From positions 35,287,773 through 35,351,772 of the forward strand of contig OW121850.1 of NCBI GenBank assembly GCA_933228895.1: DNA of 64,000 nucleotides, read 5' to 3'. This document shows positions 24,861-38,112 of the stretch, in pieces; position 1 is the stretch's first letter; each line of letters opens with the position of its first letter. The notes under the pieces are model-generated. The model was not told where the DNA came from. It searched no databases and saw only the letters and a list, made by a program, of their open reading frames with translations. Position numbers and translations under genes: made by a program. The stretch is from Platycnemis pennipes. Taxonomy: Eukaryota > Arthropoda > Insecta > Odonata > Platycnemididae.

Positions 24861-25936
24861 TACTTCGGAAATCGGGAGAGTGTAAAATTTCATCCAGGAA
24901 ACGGATAGTGTCAGCCAAATTTCCAGGAATGAAATTCCATTATTGCCTACTCTAAATAATGACATAACCATGCAATGATTTTAGGACATTCCACGAAATG
25001 CATTTAAAATTGAGGATTTTATTCATGAACATCAGCCATGAACGCTATCATTGCTTCATGAATTCACCTATTTAGACCTTCGTCATTCATTAGAAAAAGT
25101 AAATCAGGATTTTAATGGCGTATTTTCACCCCCGTTTAAGTTTTCATTACACTTGTTCAATATTTAACTCGTTATCTTACATAGAAGCTATCCTTTGCGA
25201 CGTGATGTATCAATCACTCCTATGCTTTCATAGGAACTTGAAACAAAATGTTTTATATTTTTCACTGGGAAAGGCAACTAGTGGCTAAGTACTTAATTTC
25301 TGTTCTGTAGGAGTATCGTACGGACAATAATGATGCTGTCAGTCAATAAAATTTAATCAGGGCATAAGCGGTTGTGTCCAGGAAAGTTCACGTTTTTTGG
25401 TGGATTATGTAATTCAGCTACTATTTAAATTTATAATTACAGAAGATATGAATTCCAAATAACATTGTAAGGAATATATTTTCACCCCTATATTAAATAC
25501 AATTCCCCGTGAATACCTCTTGCTATGTTTTCAGGCGCATAAATGCGGGTATAAACTAGTTGTAACCTATATTTTAGTGCATGATACATAAATGTTAACC
25601 TATGTGTGTTTATGCATATTGCGTCCTCGATGACGTCGACAGTAAATTGAATACGTAACAATGAGATTGATTTTATTTCACTCGATATTAAACAACTTCT
25701 AAACGCACAACGGTAGTAATAATTGGATCTTGCAGAAATTTTCGGAGCGTACTTTCCAAAAAAGACACATAATAAATGTTGGAGGCGCACAATAGCAAAA
25801 CTTTCTTAGAGAAAAAATTATTCACCTTGGCAGAATACGAAACCCCTTGAATTCCGGCCGAAAGCCACTTTAACTATTTAAGCTACCGAGGCATTCTTCT
25901 TCCGTGTGGATTCTTGAGGCTTTGTAGGAACATGAT
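24861..25936. other. AT-rich stretch, nothing seen
   Basis: No gene is recognised. A 100-codon minus ORF (25488-25790) has no motif. Confidence 0.45.
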
Positions 25937-26011
25937 ATTAAGCTACCAAGGCGTCGTCCTTCCTCAAGCTCAAGAAATCCTCAAGGAAGAAGGAACGCAA
26001 GGTAGCTTAAT
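25937..26011. repeat. Imperfect inverted repeat ending in tRNA-like sequence
   Basis: ATTAAGCTACC (25937-25947) is the exact complement of GGTAGCTTAAT (26001-26011). Inside these, CTTCCT/AGGAAG words also pair, giving arms of about 32 bp with mismatches. A third related word, TTTAAGCTACC, lies near 25877. The right arm is also the A-box region of the SINE head that follows. Confidence 0.6.
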
Positions 26012-26090
26012 TGGTTAAAGCATCTAGCCGGGTTAGGGGTTCGAGCTCCGGTCAGGAAGAGTGATTTTGACTCAGTGAAAATTGTACTAT
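25995..26090 (+). mobile_element. tRNA-like SINE head (plus)
   Basis: An A-box region GGTAGCTTAATTGGTTAAAG (26001-26020) and a B box GGTTCGAGCTCC (26038-26049) are spaced as in a tRNA gene. The acceptor stem does not close, so it is not a working tRNA. The head differs from the main SINE family and may belong to the same or a related family as the 6.1 kb remnant. Confidence 0.5.
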
Positions 26091-26197
26091 TATGCATATA
26101 AATACGAAATTTATAGTATTTGTCTTTATGGGTATCAGAAATTTTTAGACTCTTATGTACTGCTCTTCTCATGTATCAAATATAATAAGTACATACA

Positions 26198-26207
26198 CAG
26201 ATGGCGC
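26198..26207 (+). promoter_or_regulatory. CTCF-like motif
   Basis: CAGATGGCGC matches the short insect CTCF core (YAGRKGGCGC). About one chance match is expected in a window of this size on both strands, so the match alone is weak evidence. Confidence 0.15.
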
Positions 26208-26211
26208 AACA

Positions 26212-28525
26212 CACCTTAGTATCACGCAGCCACGGATATCATGGCGGACGTGAATCACCGGTGGGACACTCCGCAGTGTGGTTGGTAAAAACGCTAGTGA
26301 CCCACCGAAGACCCACAATGGGCGGAACGGGTTGCAACTTATTCATAATGAGGTCATTCTGAGAGGTAAGGGCTTCGTTTTCTCAAATTGTGAATACTGC
26401 TGCCTGGAATTGGCTCAATACAAATAAAGTGCTCTTGACTATTGCAAAATACTGGTTTATATAGATAAAAATGTGAATTAGCGGAATAAATAGCTACACA
26501 AAAGTAAAGAGTGGAGATATGCTGCTCTAAAATCCACTTAGAAACGGAAGAAAAACATTAGTTTGATTCGAGTTTGAAAAACATTATTTAATTAGGTGAC
26601 AAAAAGGCATCGTAATTTCATAAAATACGTCTGTAAGATGGTTTTCATTCACCTTCTGAAATGAAATTTTTTCAATTGAATTTATATCTGAGAAGTGACC
26701 TAAAGCAACCTGAATATAATTTGAAATCGTAATACCCTGATTTTTTTTTCTGCCATTCATTTGACACTCCCTGAGTGTCAAATGATTCATAACGAAATTT
26801 TTTTTGTAATTGTAACCTTAGCGTTGTGTCATGTAGCAGTCTAAAAATGGTTGTCACTATTTTGTATTGATATGTTTTACTAGCCATTTAGGTTCCTGGA
26901 CAAGCAGTACTAATTTTCATGGTACCCGCAACTACAACGCAGCGGTACTTAGTTCGTGGTACTAACTCGGTTGAAATAAAATTTCCAGGTACTCGGGGCG
27001 ACTGTAAATAAGTTCTCACAAAGTTACCTAAATATATATGAATTACCAAGAATCACAGTTATTGCAACTTTTCTTCATCTATGGAGCCGTAGTGAATTCT
27101 TTCCTCGACGCATAATTTTACATTTTCTATTATTCGGAACACGTCGTTGGCTAGGAAACTGTTCTTTTCGTCGTATTTCTAACATCGTGAAACGGCATTC
27201 GTTATTGGCATATGTGGAGCCCAAATACTTCATTAAAGTATTTACGTGGTAATTGAATCCTTCAATCAACGGAAAGCAAGACCAAAGTTTGAAGCAAGTG
27301 TGAAAGACCTAGAAATCAAATGTCGAATACGAAAGTTCCAGGATAGATGCAATGAAATTGTTACATTGTGGAGTTGGAGTTTTTGTTGGAGTCTGCAGTT
27401 TTAATATAATCTTTATCCCCGTAAAAAACTGCTTTCTGACTTGATGAGTCTACGATGTTTTGAATCTTGCTTCATTCCTCGTTTGCCATATTCTTCGCAA
27501 CAGTATGATATGGTTAATAAAATCTGTGTTATCGTAACACCGTATTATTTTTGTTATTTTTCATCTCCGCCGGTTCTTTTCGGCAATAAAAATTTTATAC
27601 GCTTCACTCTCCTACCGTTCAGTAGCCGACTTCATTAAAATACTATTCAGATTATTTTTTACTCCCAAGTCCCGATGTTTTTTAATTGTAAAATTTTTTT
27701 ACGTCTTGGAATGCTGTTATTTTGCAAGATTCGCATATGCACTTTTTTATATCCCTTCTCCAAAAATATACCTGAAATTGACTTAAAAGGTGGGAGTAGT
27801 GCACGGATCGTAATAGCATAAAGGATGCTATTCTTACAAGGTAGGAGAACGTACTCCTTCCTTATGAGCACGGAGGTAAAACACGTCACAAAGATATTAG
27901 GAAGGATTCGCTTAAAGATAAAAATATTCTTTCAAATTTCAGGGTTGTCGTTTAGACTATTATTACTGGCATGCAGCAGATGCGGAATAAGGAAAATCCA
28001 TTGGATATGAAGGAACAAGGAGTGTTCGTCGAGGGACTTACTTCAAAGACGGGAAGGAAAAGGTATGTAAAGACCAATTCGGCAGACTAATGCTTATGCA
28101 TTGTTTCCTTACATATTATGCTGTAGCTACATTTAGCTGTAAAGAGTTATTAAAATTCATTTTCCATTAGGCTTTGAGATGATGAAGTTAGACACTGTTA
28201 ACATTAGTACGTATTTCCTCTTTGTGAAAAACTGTTTCATTTCAATGAAATAAGGATAATTTATTTATAGCTCGCAGACCAAAAAGATATCTCACCGAAA
28301 TTCACCGAAAATACTGTTTTTCATTTTTCACAAAATGTGGCACGAAATCGACAATTGAGCAATCGAGTTCCAAGCTATTCAGCAGACTGTATTGATCAGT
28401 TCCAACTTTTATCTATGCAATATTATATACTTAGGGATGGGCTGGTTGTGAGCATTAAACACAACTCCACAATAATGATATTCATTGAAATCTTTCCTTA
28501 GGTACGCAGTATAAGTAAACTTTAG
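26212..28525. other. AT-rich stretch with one short palindrome
   Basis: No gene is recognised. A 13-bp inverted repeat (26757-26769 with 26773-26785; core TTTGACACTC / GAGTGTCAAA) has a 3-base loop. Its role is unknown. Confidence 0.5.
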
Positions 28526-29150
28526 TGCATGTTTAGTGATAACTCACCTCCTTCCACCGGGGGTGAGTTATCGAGGGGGGTTGCAGGGTACTCAATGGAT
28601 ATAAATAACAATGATTTCTCCGGCATGATACCGCGTACAATCAATAATGGTGTTCAATCATTCATTTGCCTTCGTCCCGTTTGCGTTCATCATTTTCTTT
28701 TTTTCGTGGGGAGAGCGTGAGATATTTTTTGTAAAGCTTATACCGTAGTGGAGGAAAAACCACTGCAAGAGGCTGAGCCGGCTCAAGAGCCGGAGGTTGC
28801 CGGCCGAGGAAGCTGGGTTTACGCCGAGGTGCCTTCCCATCGTGCGGGGGCGTTCGGCGCGGTCTCCCCCGGGCCACGGGGTGGTCGGCGTTGGAGAGAT
28901 GAGGATGCGGGAAGGGGGATACTGATGGAATAATAAACGAATGGCTTCGGCGAGGGGATTTAATGTTTGCGGGGAGTGTGGGGGGAAGTGCGGACGAGAA
29001 ACTTGCCTGCCCAGGGGAGGGGAATACCGGAGGTTCAGGATGCTGGGTGAGGGAAAGGACGGAGTGGGAAAAATCGAGGGCTTTGGTCTTCTGCGAGGAA
29101 AGGTGACGTCCAGTTAGAAGGGGGGGGACTCTCTTTTCCATCTCCCACCG
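28526..29150. other. CpG-rich island
   Basis: CpG-rich from about 28750 to 29000 and purine-rich on the plus strand to about 29115. At its left edge GATAACTCACC (28538-28548) and GGTGAGTTATC (28562-28572) form an 11-bp hairpin. Another hairpin, CCGGCTC/GAGCCGG, lies near 28777-28792. The 159-codon minus ORF (28662-29141) is Pro/Ser/Arg-rich without motifs. Confidence 0.4.
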
Positions 29151-32100
29151 CTGATAATTCCAGAGTTAATACTGTAATGCCGTGCTCCTTAGTTCCCCCC
29201 GCGTTTTCAATTGTACCCCAAATGTCATAAATCCCCAATGAGTTTGTAGCTCTATCGATTAATGAATTTTTGATGAAACTTAAATGACCTATGGTGTTCC
29301 TCCCAAAACAAATGAGTGGTAAATATTCCATCGAGTTTCAGTAATGAATGGCGATGAAAATTTGATTCCGCTTTAATAGCTTACAGATCAAATTGTCCTC
29401 GTGTCGCTTGTCATTTGCCATTGCCGTATTTCGACTCCGCGAGATGATGACATGTTGCGGTTTTTGTAGGCATGTGTTTGATGCGGTCCTCATCTACATG
29501 CATGTGTTCTATCCAATTCGTCGGCAGGTTGTATGTCTTGCGAATAAGTGTTGTGCGTGCTTGCAAATTAGACCATGTCATATGCACTAAAATACAAAAT
29601 CGTGTCCACATTGTTGTTGTACGTATACAAAGAGAATTACGCATTGTTAAAAGATCGAGTTGTATCGGTGCAATAGTGCCCTAATTATTTCGTGAATTAC
29701 ATAGGTTGTTCGCAGTGAACTGTCCTAATGTTTGCCCCGTCATAAATAGAGTACATATTAATTTCAACTTGTTTATACACGCATTCAATATAATATGAAA
29801 TGTTATCCAGAACTTTACAATATTCTAGATAAAGTATATTAATTGACAAGTTTCAACCAATGGAGTATTACAAGTTATTGACCGTAATGGAACAAACAGA
29901 TGTGAGCGAATTGATGGTTTTTTCATCCTGAGCTTTGATGGAAATTTAGAGCTTAAATGAATGTTACTTGATTACAGTCCCTTATTACCATCAGGTTTTT
30001 ACTCAAAGGGTTTAGAATGACACTCTTCAAGATACTGGACTCTTACAGTTAAGCATAGAGTCAGTGGTAAGCCTTATTTACTATTGTTGATACACTATCA
30101 ACGATTAAAAAATAAGTTTATAGTATAATTTATTTTGAGGCACTTAAATATGATTGCATAATAATGCCTAAATTGTTTAACTTTTTACGTTTCGAATATT
30201 TTATCCTGAGCATAAATATAGGAAAGCGTGAGCTAGACTAGGTGGAACAATTTTGTAACTTGGGTAACGTTTGAAGAAAGGAGGACACAGCACAGCGATG
30301 TTATTAGGAGAATAATTGTTTTAGCAGAAGCAATTTATGCTAATCAAATAAGAGTTTGAAATAGATTTCTGTTTCATGATTGCGTCAACAACGAATGTCA
30401 ATAGTAGGTATAGTTTTGACTAGGGACTTCGACAGAAATTTCAAGGAAAGAGTAATAAAGAGGTTATTGAAAATAAAGTTACTTAGACACGACACCTGGA
30501 CGCTGGTCAGAAGTTTATGGAGGAGATAGTAAGCTCTTGAGATACGGGTAAAGAGGAGAATGAAAGAAGAACGATGGGCGGAAAGGGCTTCAAACGATGA
30601 AGTATTTAGAGTTGTGTGAAAGGTAGCAAAGTGCATTAAAAATAGGAGGCTTAGTACGTATGTGGATGAAACAGGTAAAGGAAGGGCTGTTGAACGATAA
30701 ATCATAATAGTTAGTTGCTTTTAGGGAGCAGCAAGTCTAGGATTGGTAAGATTGTGTAGAAAATATCTTGAAGTGTAGAATATAGTAAATATAAGAAGAA
30801 TATAAGAAGTGAAATAGTGAATAGATGGAGACTATGGAAATGTAAATAGGGTGAGAATATTTGATCAATACCTAAAATAACCGTTATGATATTAACAATA
30901 TTATTTTCTTAATTCATATCACTATTGTTTAGTCTGTAATACTTTCTACCCAACTGAATTAGCGTTATCTTAGGTTCATCTTGGACTCATGACTTAAGTG
31001 AAGATTCATATCCTGGAAAAATTTACCGTTTTTATGAATTTTTTCATGGTGAACTGCACGCATAAGATAAATATCAGAAAGTTACCTGACTGGACATTTC
31101 ATTGTATTCGTCATCTTCTTTATTATTCATGGGATTATTTAATGTGACTGCTAATACATTCGTTATATTCGTATTCCTTAAATCAAAACAATCATCTTTT
31201 TATTCTGATGATGGACAACTACTATGCAAAGTCGGACCACATGCATTTCAAGAGATAACAGCTCCATTGAATTTAAAAGCAATATCTTTTCTTCAGCTCG
31301 CGACACCTTTACTCAATACTTGCCTTCTAAGACACTGGAAATCGCTTACTTACCATGGAAAAACTTACTATCTTTGCGTTTTAACGGATAGAGGGCCAAT
31401 TTCAGTATCACGTGAATTCTATTTCATCGTCACTCAGTATAAATTCCCAGCGCTTAATCCTCTTAAATCCACAATACAATTTCTGTGACTATGTCCTGGA
31501 ACAAACACATCAATCATTCCATTGCTAAAATGTAATCATTGTGCCCCATCCTCATAACGTGGTTTTCCAATCAACTGCAAAGTTATCGCATAAGTATGTT
31601 TTTGCTTATTTGTTACAAGATTAAATTGGGCAACTGCAGATAAAATGAGCTTGTATTGCATTCATGGAGTTTTTAATGAATATGTCCGTTTGTAAATTAA
31701 ATTGAAGAGCTGTTGTCGTTTTTTCCAGTGTCATTGATTTCGAATGGAGCACCAACGGGGCTAATCCTTATTAATGGACTTTGAAGAATTACGTCTCACT
31801 CGACAGGAAACGGAATAGTAAATGCTAATCCATGAGGAACAATGGGCAAACTATAATGCCCGTGTAAAATTTATGCTTTGTAAGAAAACACGTAATATCT
31901 TTTTTCAAGGCCTTTCTCCGTTTTCTGTTTTGTTTCTTCTCTTTCGCGCAATAATTCATCGCATCTCCTATATCACTGCCACGTTTGGCGTCAACTTTTC
32001 GCAGCTAGAATGTTTACTCAATATCGTCTTTTAACTGTGATTGTGTCTCACCAGTTTCCGCAAAGTTCACGGAGGTCGAAATGCAGTAACAACAAAATTT

Positions 32101-32808
32101 TATGTGCCCAAGAGACCCGGAACCTTCGTTAAAAACACAGCTCGGAACCATCTGCATACTGGTGTAGAGCGGTTAATCCCCAGCTTCGGTTAAAAAGACA
32201 AAATGAGAGTTACCAGGTGCTGCTTTGGGTTCAAATTAGTAGTACATTCAAATATGGCAGAGGCGCTGTACAAAATCATATGAAAAGTATATTTACTGGA
32301 ATTTAGATTGGAAACTGTTAAAAGCTGGTAAATATGAATATGGTGAAATGGTGAAAAAAAAGCTGATAAGCAAGGTAAAATTTATAATACTATTCCACTT
32401 TAATTTCGAGTTCAATGCTATTAATGTACGATGCTGAAACAAACTCATGGTGCCGTTATTTCGTTCGTGGCTCATTTTAATACTCAGCCGAGTTTTAGGT
32501 GATGGAACTCTCGACTTTGAGTGCTATAAGTTTGCTTGCGTTTCACTTTCTCGCTTTCGCACCCTTTGCCAAAATCAATGACTTTTTCCCGCGGAAAATT
32601 ATTTATGTGACATTGAGAATGTGTATGACATTTTTCTTGTTGTTAACTGGGTTCAGTCATTTTAATCTTTTTCTTGTTGATCACAGCTCGTGTGTTCAAT
32701 AAAGGTTAAAACCCTTGTTTAAACATTGGTTCTTGCAGAGAACTACAAATCTAGTTCTAATAATCCATTTAGGCTGAAAAGTTTGGACCGGAATGGTAAA
32801 CGAAATAT
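29151..32808. other. AT-rich stretch, nothing seen
   Basis: About 3.7 kb. The longest ORF is 128 codons (31102-31488, plus); it has no recognisable domain and no neighbouring coding-like sequence. Confidence 0.5.
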
Positions 32809-32849
32809 TTAGCTACCTATTCCACGCCACTTAGCTACCTATGCCACTA
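32809..32849 (+). repeat. Two-unit tandem repeat
   Basis: TTAGCTACCTATTCCACGCC followed by AC (22 bp), then TTAGCTACCTATGCCACTA: adjacent near-identical units, one and a part. Consistent with a small local duplication. Confidence 0.7.
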
Positions 32850-33835
32850 GATGCTAAAACAGATTCATTTTTCTATCAAGCTTGTTATTGATTTTACTTC
32901 AGGTAGAACTCGATGTGGCATATATGGCATATTTCCATGACGACAGACCTCTTTTATAAATTGTCTTAAGTGAATTTGAATCAATTGTGTTTAATCAGTC
33001 TTTAATCCTTAAAATTAAAATAGAAATGACATTAGACTTAGAAATTGACACTTTTTTTGACACGTTTTTAGCGATGACGCGACTATTTCAATAATTGTTG
33101 TTGATATTATGCTATGCTCTTGAGGAAAATGAAGATTCCTGTTGCAGCGCAGAAAATCCTTCTCCACACACCGCTAGGGTGTGTGGCAAGGGGTGAATAT
33201 CATATATACATATTATGCACTACCGAAATGCAAACGAGCAAATATAGGGTCTCAAGAGGCCAAGTAAAATATCATGGCCATTAAAAAAAAGAAAATCCTG
33301 TCATGTCATGACACCATGAAATTTTTCCATAAAGAGGGAAGGGCGAAGGACGTTTTTACACTATTCCAACTGTTAGGTAACGGTGTAATACAATAAAAAG
33401 TCGTAATATTTCTGATAAAGGAAAAATTAGATTTAATAAAATGTCTGTTATATTAAGAAATGTTGTATGACCTTTGAGCTGAGGCAAGAATTCAGTTAGC
33501 GACAGGAATTTCACTTATGAAAATGGAGAGGATTCATCTCAAATATAAAAAAGTTTTTAGTTTTTACGCTAGATTAATAATATTTCTCTCTTCGGGATTA
33601 AAATTTAAATATAGGTACTCTATAGCCTCATGTGAGGACCGATATCATGGTGGGTACAATATTCGTGGGTGCAGCTACTGGAAACGTGATGCGACGCGTT
33701 CATGTAAAGGTCAGCAGCTTGAGGATGAGTCGTAGGAAGACGTGGTGTAGGCTCAGAGCTGCGCAGAGGTAAATATCGAAGCGAGGGAGATATTATTGAC
33801 ATTTTGGCAACTATTGACTGGCTTTGTGCGCAAAG
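32850..33835. other. AT-rich stretch with one small hairpin
   Basis: No gene is recognised. CCACACACC (33164-33172) and GGTGTGTGG (33178-33186) form a 9-bp perfect stem with a 5-base loop. Confidence 0.45.
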
Positions 33836-34110
33836 GCCCTAGGAGGCGAGGCTACGAGGGGGGGGGGGAGAAGGGGTTGCGGCCGGGAGAGGACTAGGGG
33901 ATGGATGGTGGAAGAGGCCGTGAGAAGGAGTAGGGTGGAGGAAATGGTGAAGGGTGTGGATTGGTGGCCGTTGTAGCGGAGACGTATGAGGGAGGCAGAC
34001 CGGGGACCCACCTTCGACATGACGCGAAGGCTGTTGTGATAAGGGGTAAAGCGATTTCGCTACGGCTAGGAGCAGTTTGGTGGGTAGGCAGCGGATGCGA
34101 AATATGAGAA
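33836..34110. other. Purine-rich patch with G11 run
   Basis: The plus strand is G/A-rich and contains an uninterrupted G11 (33858-33868). The 69-codon minus ORF through it is low-complexity. No gene is called. Confidence 0.45.
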
Positions 34111-34667
34111 GGTGCTCTCTAAAACGCTAAGAAAAAAGATAACTCTCCGTGCAATGGAAGTGATCACCTTTTAACGTCATCTAAGTTTCACTTAAGGTGA
34201 CAAATGCTGTTTCATTTTCTCGAGATGAATTTGCTCATGAGCCAGGGCGAATTCGTTTGGAAATCAAAGAACGGCTAAGGGTCTATTGCAAAGCGATTGT
34301 TAATTTTTTAATTTTTATCCCCTCGTTCAAATTAATCAGTTGCGGATATATACGATAAAACGTATGTATATAGTACCATTTTTGCTTATTTTAGGAGCAG
34401 AAGCATGTGCAGTACATTGAATGGAGCTTAAGTTTCATTGATGATTCAGTTATAATATAGCGTCTCCTTACAGTTCCACGAGTGGAGGTCAATCAATATA
34501 CGTCGGGTGTAAATGCTATACTGCATTATCAAGATTGATTTCTACTTAAAAATTACAGTAACTTTCGATAATTTATGCTCTATTTTTGTGACATTTTTCC
34601 ATTAAAAATTGAGACATTGTAGCTATTTAAAAATTTATTTATTGATAAGAGTTTGTAGCAATATCAA
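34111..34667. other. AT-rich stretch, nothing seen
   Basis: No feature is recognised. Confidence 0.45.
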
Positions 34668-35160
34668 AGATCATCATAATTGGATCATCATCACCAGTCA
34701 GCAATCTTGAGATTGGTTTGATACAGCTTTCCACTGAATTCTTCTATCAGATAATCTCTTCATATTAACGTATTTTTTCTCTTCCCATCCATCATTTATT
34801 CTATGCATCTCATACAAGGCTTTACCGTTCTTCCCGATCAATTGTCCTGCAACAGTTTCATTCATCAGTCCATCATGTCTCATGATGTGGCCGATTAAGA
34901 TTTGTTCCGTCTTCTTCTTGAGGTTTTAATAAGACATCTTTTCTCCCACTCTTCTTGGGACTTCCTCGTTACTTACTCGGTCGATCCATTTAATATTCAT
35001 CATTCTTCTGTAGCATCACATTTTGAATACTTCTACCCTTTTGTTTTCCTCTGCAGTAATTTTCCATGCCTCACTGCCATAAAGAAACATACTCCAGGTG
35101 TCCGTTGTGATAAATTGTCCTCACTTCTATGCTTGTATTCAAATGAAGAGAAAATTACGT
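34668..35160 (-). pseudogene. LINE 3' end with RT C-terminal fragment (minus)
   Basis: On the minus strand this is a clear homologue of the 3' part of the 49228-50180 element. It starts near the EVRNQLI region, continues through GSEAW, CYRRMM and KWIDRV, then IGHIMRHDGLM, and ends KAVSNQSQDC before a stop. The final 61 codons are open (34698-34883). Upstream there are frameshifts and a stop after VFKM. The catalytic RT core is absent, so the copy is 5' truncated as is usual for LINE insertions. After the stop come several GATGATGAT-type repeats (complement of about 34668-34695), the 3' tail also seen in the 49 kb copy. Confidence 0.85.
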
Positions 35161-35990
35161 GCCCGTTTATTATTGAATCCAAATGAAATATCCGTAAAAC
35201 TCTTTATATGACTATAGTCCTCGCAACTCCAGACCTATTTTATGATACAAAAGTGATAACGAATGAAAATACTTTTGCTACTATTAGGCTTGGTAAAAAT
35301 GAGACATTACTGCAACGCGCGCTAAAATAACCTTAATTTATGTCTCCATATTATGTGGAAAGTATTATATTTCATGGTGAATTTATGGAAATAACCCGTG
35401 GAATTTTTTTCTATTGATTTACGTTTTGTATGCCAACAAAAGACGAAAACCTGAAAATACGCTCCTTACTGACTTGCCAAGTAGAAATTTCTTATTTGTG
35501 CGGTTATAATGGCAGAAAAAATTTATGAAGCAATAATCAGAGGAAATACATTGCCGAGATGATAATTTACTAAGGGACATAAATACTTAAATAAATTTCA
35601 GTATTTATTAATTTACATATCCACGAGAAGGAAATCTATTTAATGATAAATTTTATTTATATTTGTTTCTGTTCATTATAAAATGTGAACCTATCTGTGG
35701 AACTAGCTATATGAATCTAATCATCGCTGCTATTATACTTTTCGTTAAAATAAATACACTCAATACTTCAATAAAGGGACTGCAATGAACGTTTATGTCT
35801 TATTTGTCTTTGAGTGTCGAGAACCAGCAATTTACGAGCATAGTTTCTTTTTCTGCATATTAACTTTTTTCATTCGAATCAGCACTAGCAACTGTAAATT
35901 TCCCTTTCGCAGTGTACGGTAAAGAGGGTAAAATGCGTGAAATGTTGGCTCTCCTAGCAACTGTGTGATTATTAATGGTTCCCGCCGCTC
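35161..35990. other. AT-rich stretch, nothing seen
   Basis: No feature is recognised. Confidence 0.5.
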
Positions 35991-36960
35991 CTTCCATGAT
36001 TTTCAAGTTGGCCTTTTTTTTGCTTCGTCCCTACGCTCACCCCGCTTGCGCGGTATTCCGGGTTCTCATTTGATGTATAACGAACCTTCGCGGTCAAGTG
36101 GGACGTCTTTACCTTATACTCCAACCGGGACTCATTAAATTTGTCCGGGCTCGCCCCGGTTCCCTTAACAACTTTTCCGCTTCCCTTTTCTCTCCTTTCG
36201 CTCCGTAGCTGAGGGTGGGCTCGTCGCCGAAGAGGGGTGGAAAGGGATGGTAAGAAAAGATTTTAGGGTAGAGGCGAGAGTGGGTTTTTTTTCTTTCGCT
36301 TTCGGAGACTAAGGTTCTGGAAATGTGCGGGTAAGACCCTGATTGCAGGGGCTAGCACCGTCGTTCAGGGGCACCGCCGAGCATGCAATCGAATTTCTCG
36401 TAGGTTGGCCATTTCCAAAGCTCAAGGCCAACCGTTGCCATCTCCATCACCCCGAACCTTCGTTGAACCCCTTCTCTGCAGCCCAATCCTTGTTTTGTTT
36501 ACCGCCTTTCACCACGAATAAGGTTGTTGTCTCGGTTGGAATGGCTCTTGTTCCACCTTCCCGCTCCCTCGCCAAGGGTTCGGTTCGAAATCCGATGATG
36601 GCCTGCCGTCCTTCGTCTCATCCGATCGAAAGTAGGGTGAGGTGTCATTGCGGGAAATCGATGCCCAGATGCGGACTTGTTGGCCCAATTATCGGCTGCA
36701 CTGATTGTATTTACGCAATGCTTTCTGCGCTGCTTCACGTTCTGGCTGTCCGCTGCGAGCAAGCAACGTAAGAGCTTCTGTCCTCATCCATTTCGGTTGG
36801 CAATCTTCTGAAGCTTTCTCGTTACTGGTTCGAGTGTCATTATCGAAAATAGCTGAGCCTGAGTCGCCTGAGGTTGGCACAAGGAAAACGGTCGACCCCG
36901 TTGGGAACCCCAATTTTTGTTCTGAAACGGCTAACTACATCAGAGATAGTGGACGTTAAG
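35991..36960. other. GC-richer island of mixed, complex sequence
   Basis: Unlike the other islands this one is not dominated by purine or pyrimidine runs, and its translations are of normal complexity. Open frames include 36343-36771 (plus, 142 codons), 36705-36959 (plus, 84), 36499-36762 (minus, 87) and 36689-36913 (minus, 74). I recognise no domain in any of them, and several begin at non-ATG codons. It could be an exon, a decayed gene or an island promoter. None is supported well enough to call. Confidence 0.3.
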
Positions 36961-38112
36961 TGGCTGTGAACATTTTGGTGAAGGATCAAAGTCCATTTTA
37001 AGTGGGTATTTACTATGCTACGCCTTACTCCCTAGCTAAATCTCATATTTATTCAATCGCATGGTAAATAATTGAATTAGTGTGGTAGATTTGCATTAGA
37101 ACGGCTACAAAAATTGTTATCAATACAAATTAGGCACCATAGAAAGCCGAATAGATAAATTTGATGCTTGGTGTAATAGATCAAAATGGACGTCAAAAAG
37201 ACTGAATAGGATGGTAGCTATGCTGGAGTCCTAGTGCATATATGTCATTGAAAATATATACATGCAGCATACCAAAATCAGCAGCAATATATTCATGCTT
37301 CAAAGCCAAGATACCGTAGCGTGAATTCATACTGCCCATCTTTAATGCGGTAGTATATATTTGAAACAATTATCTTATTTAATATCATTTTGAACTGATC
37401 CATATCTTGTTGCAACATTATACTGTTAATGATATTGGACGAATCTCCTGTGCTGCAAGTAAATTATTTTTTCTAGTATTGCCTACAAATAGATTAAATT
37501 TCATTTGTTTTACTAAGTAACTAGATGTTGCCGACTATTTTACAAATGATATACGATGATGTATTAAGTAATGGTGTGACTGATATTTTGTGGTGTCTTA
37601 CATTCTGATGTGGCCTCTTATTTTTCTCTACAATGAGTATTGTGTTATATTATAACTCCGACTCGTTTTACCCTGTATAATTAACGAGTAAGTATTATTA
37701 GCACCAACCAAGTATCCTCATAGTAAAATATATTTAAATAATTTTCAATTATAATATTCCTGAGTGAATTCCATTTTGCGAATGAAATGTCGATGAAAAT
37801 CAGATCTGGTGCTTTTTCGGCGTAATATATATATAGAAATTTGGTTGATTTTATCTAAAGATATTTCAAACGGAAAATTTGACAAGCTGTATTCAAAATC
37901 AGCTTGAGCATGGTAATTGTGTGCCCACATGGTGATTAACCCTATGCTTAAATCTAAAATCTAAAAGTTTCTATTGGCATCAGGAATCCTGGTTTCGGCA
38001 TTCCAAAGGTTTGATTTGATTCCCAGTCGCGGTAATCATTTTCCGTGGCAATTTTATACATACTACCAGTGACAGTACACCAGACCAGTACAGGGTGACA
38101 GTAGAGCTCATG
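36961..38112. other. AT-rich stretch, nothing seen
   Basis: No feature is recognised before the SINE target duplication. Confidence 0.5.

Noticed and set aside
28662..29141. 159-codon minus-strand ORF
   Set aside because: Compositionally biased reading of a CpG-rich island with no motif.
36867..36900. GDSG-like serine protease motif in a minus-strand reading
   Set aside because: Only the four-residue word is present. The surrounding protease fold motifs are absent, so it is chance.
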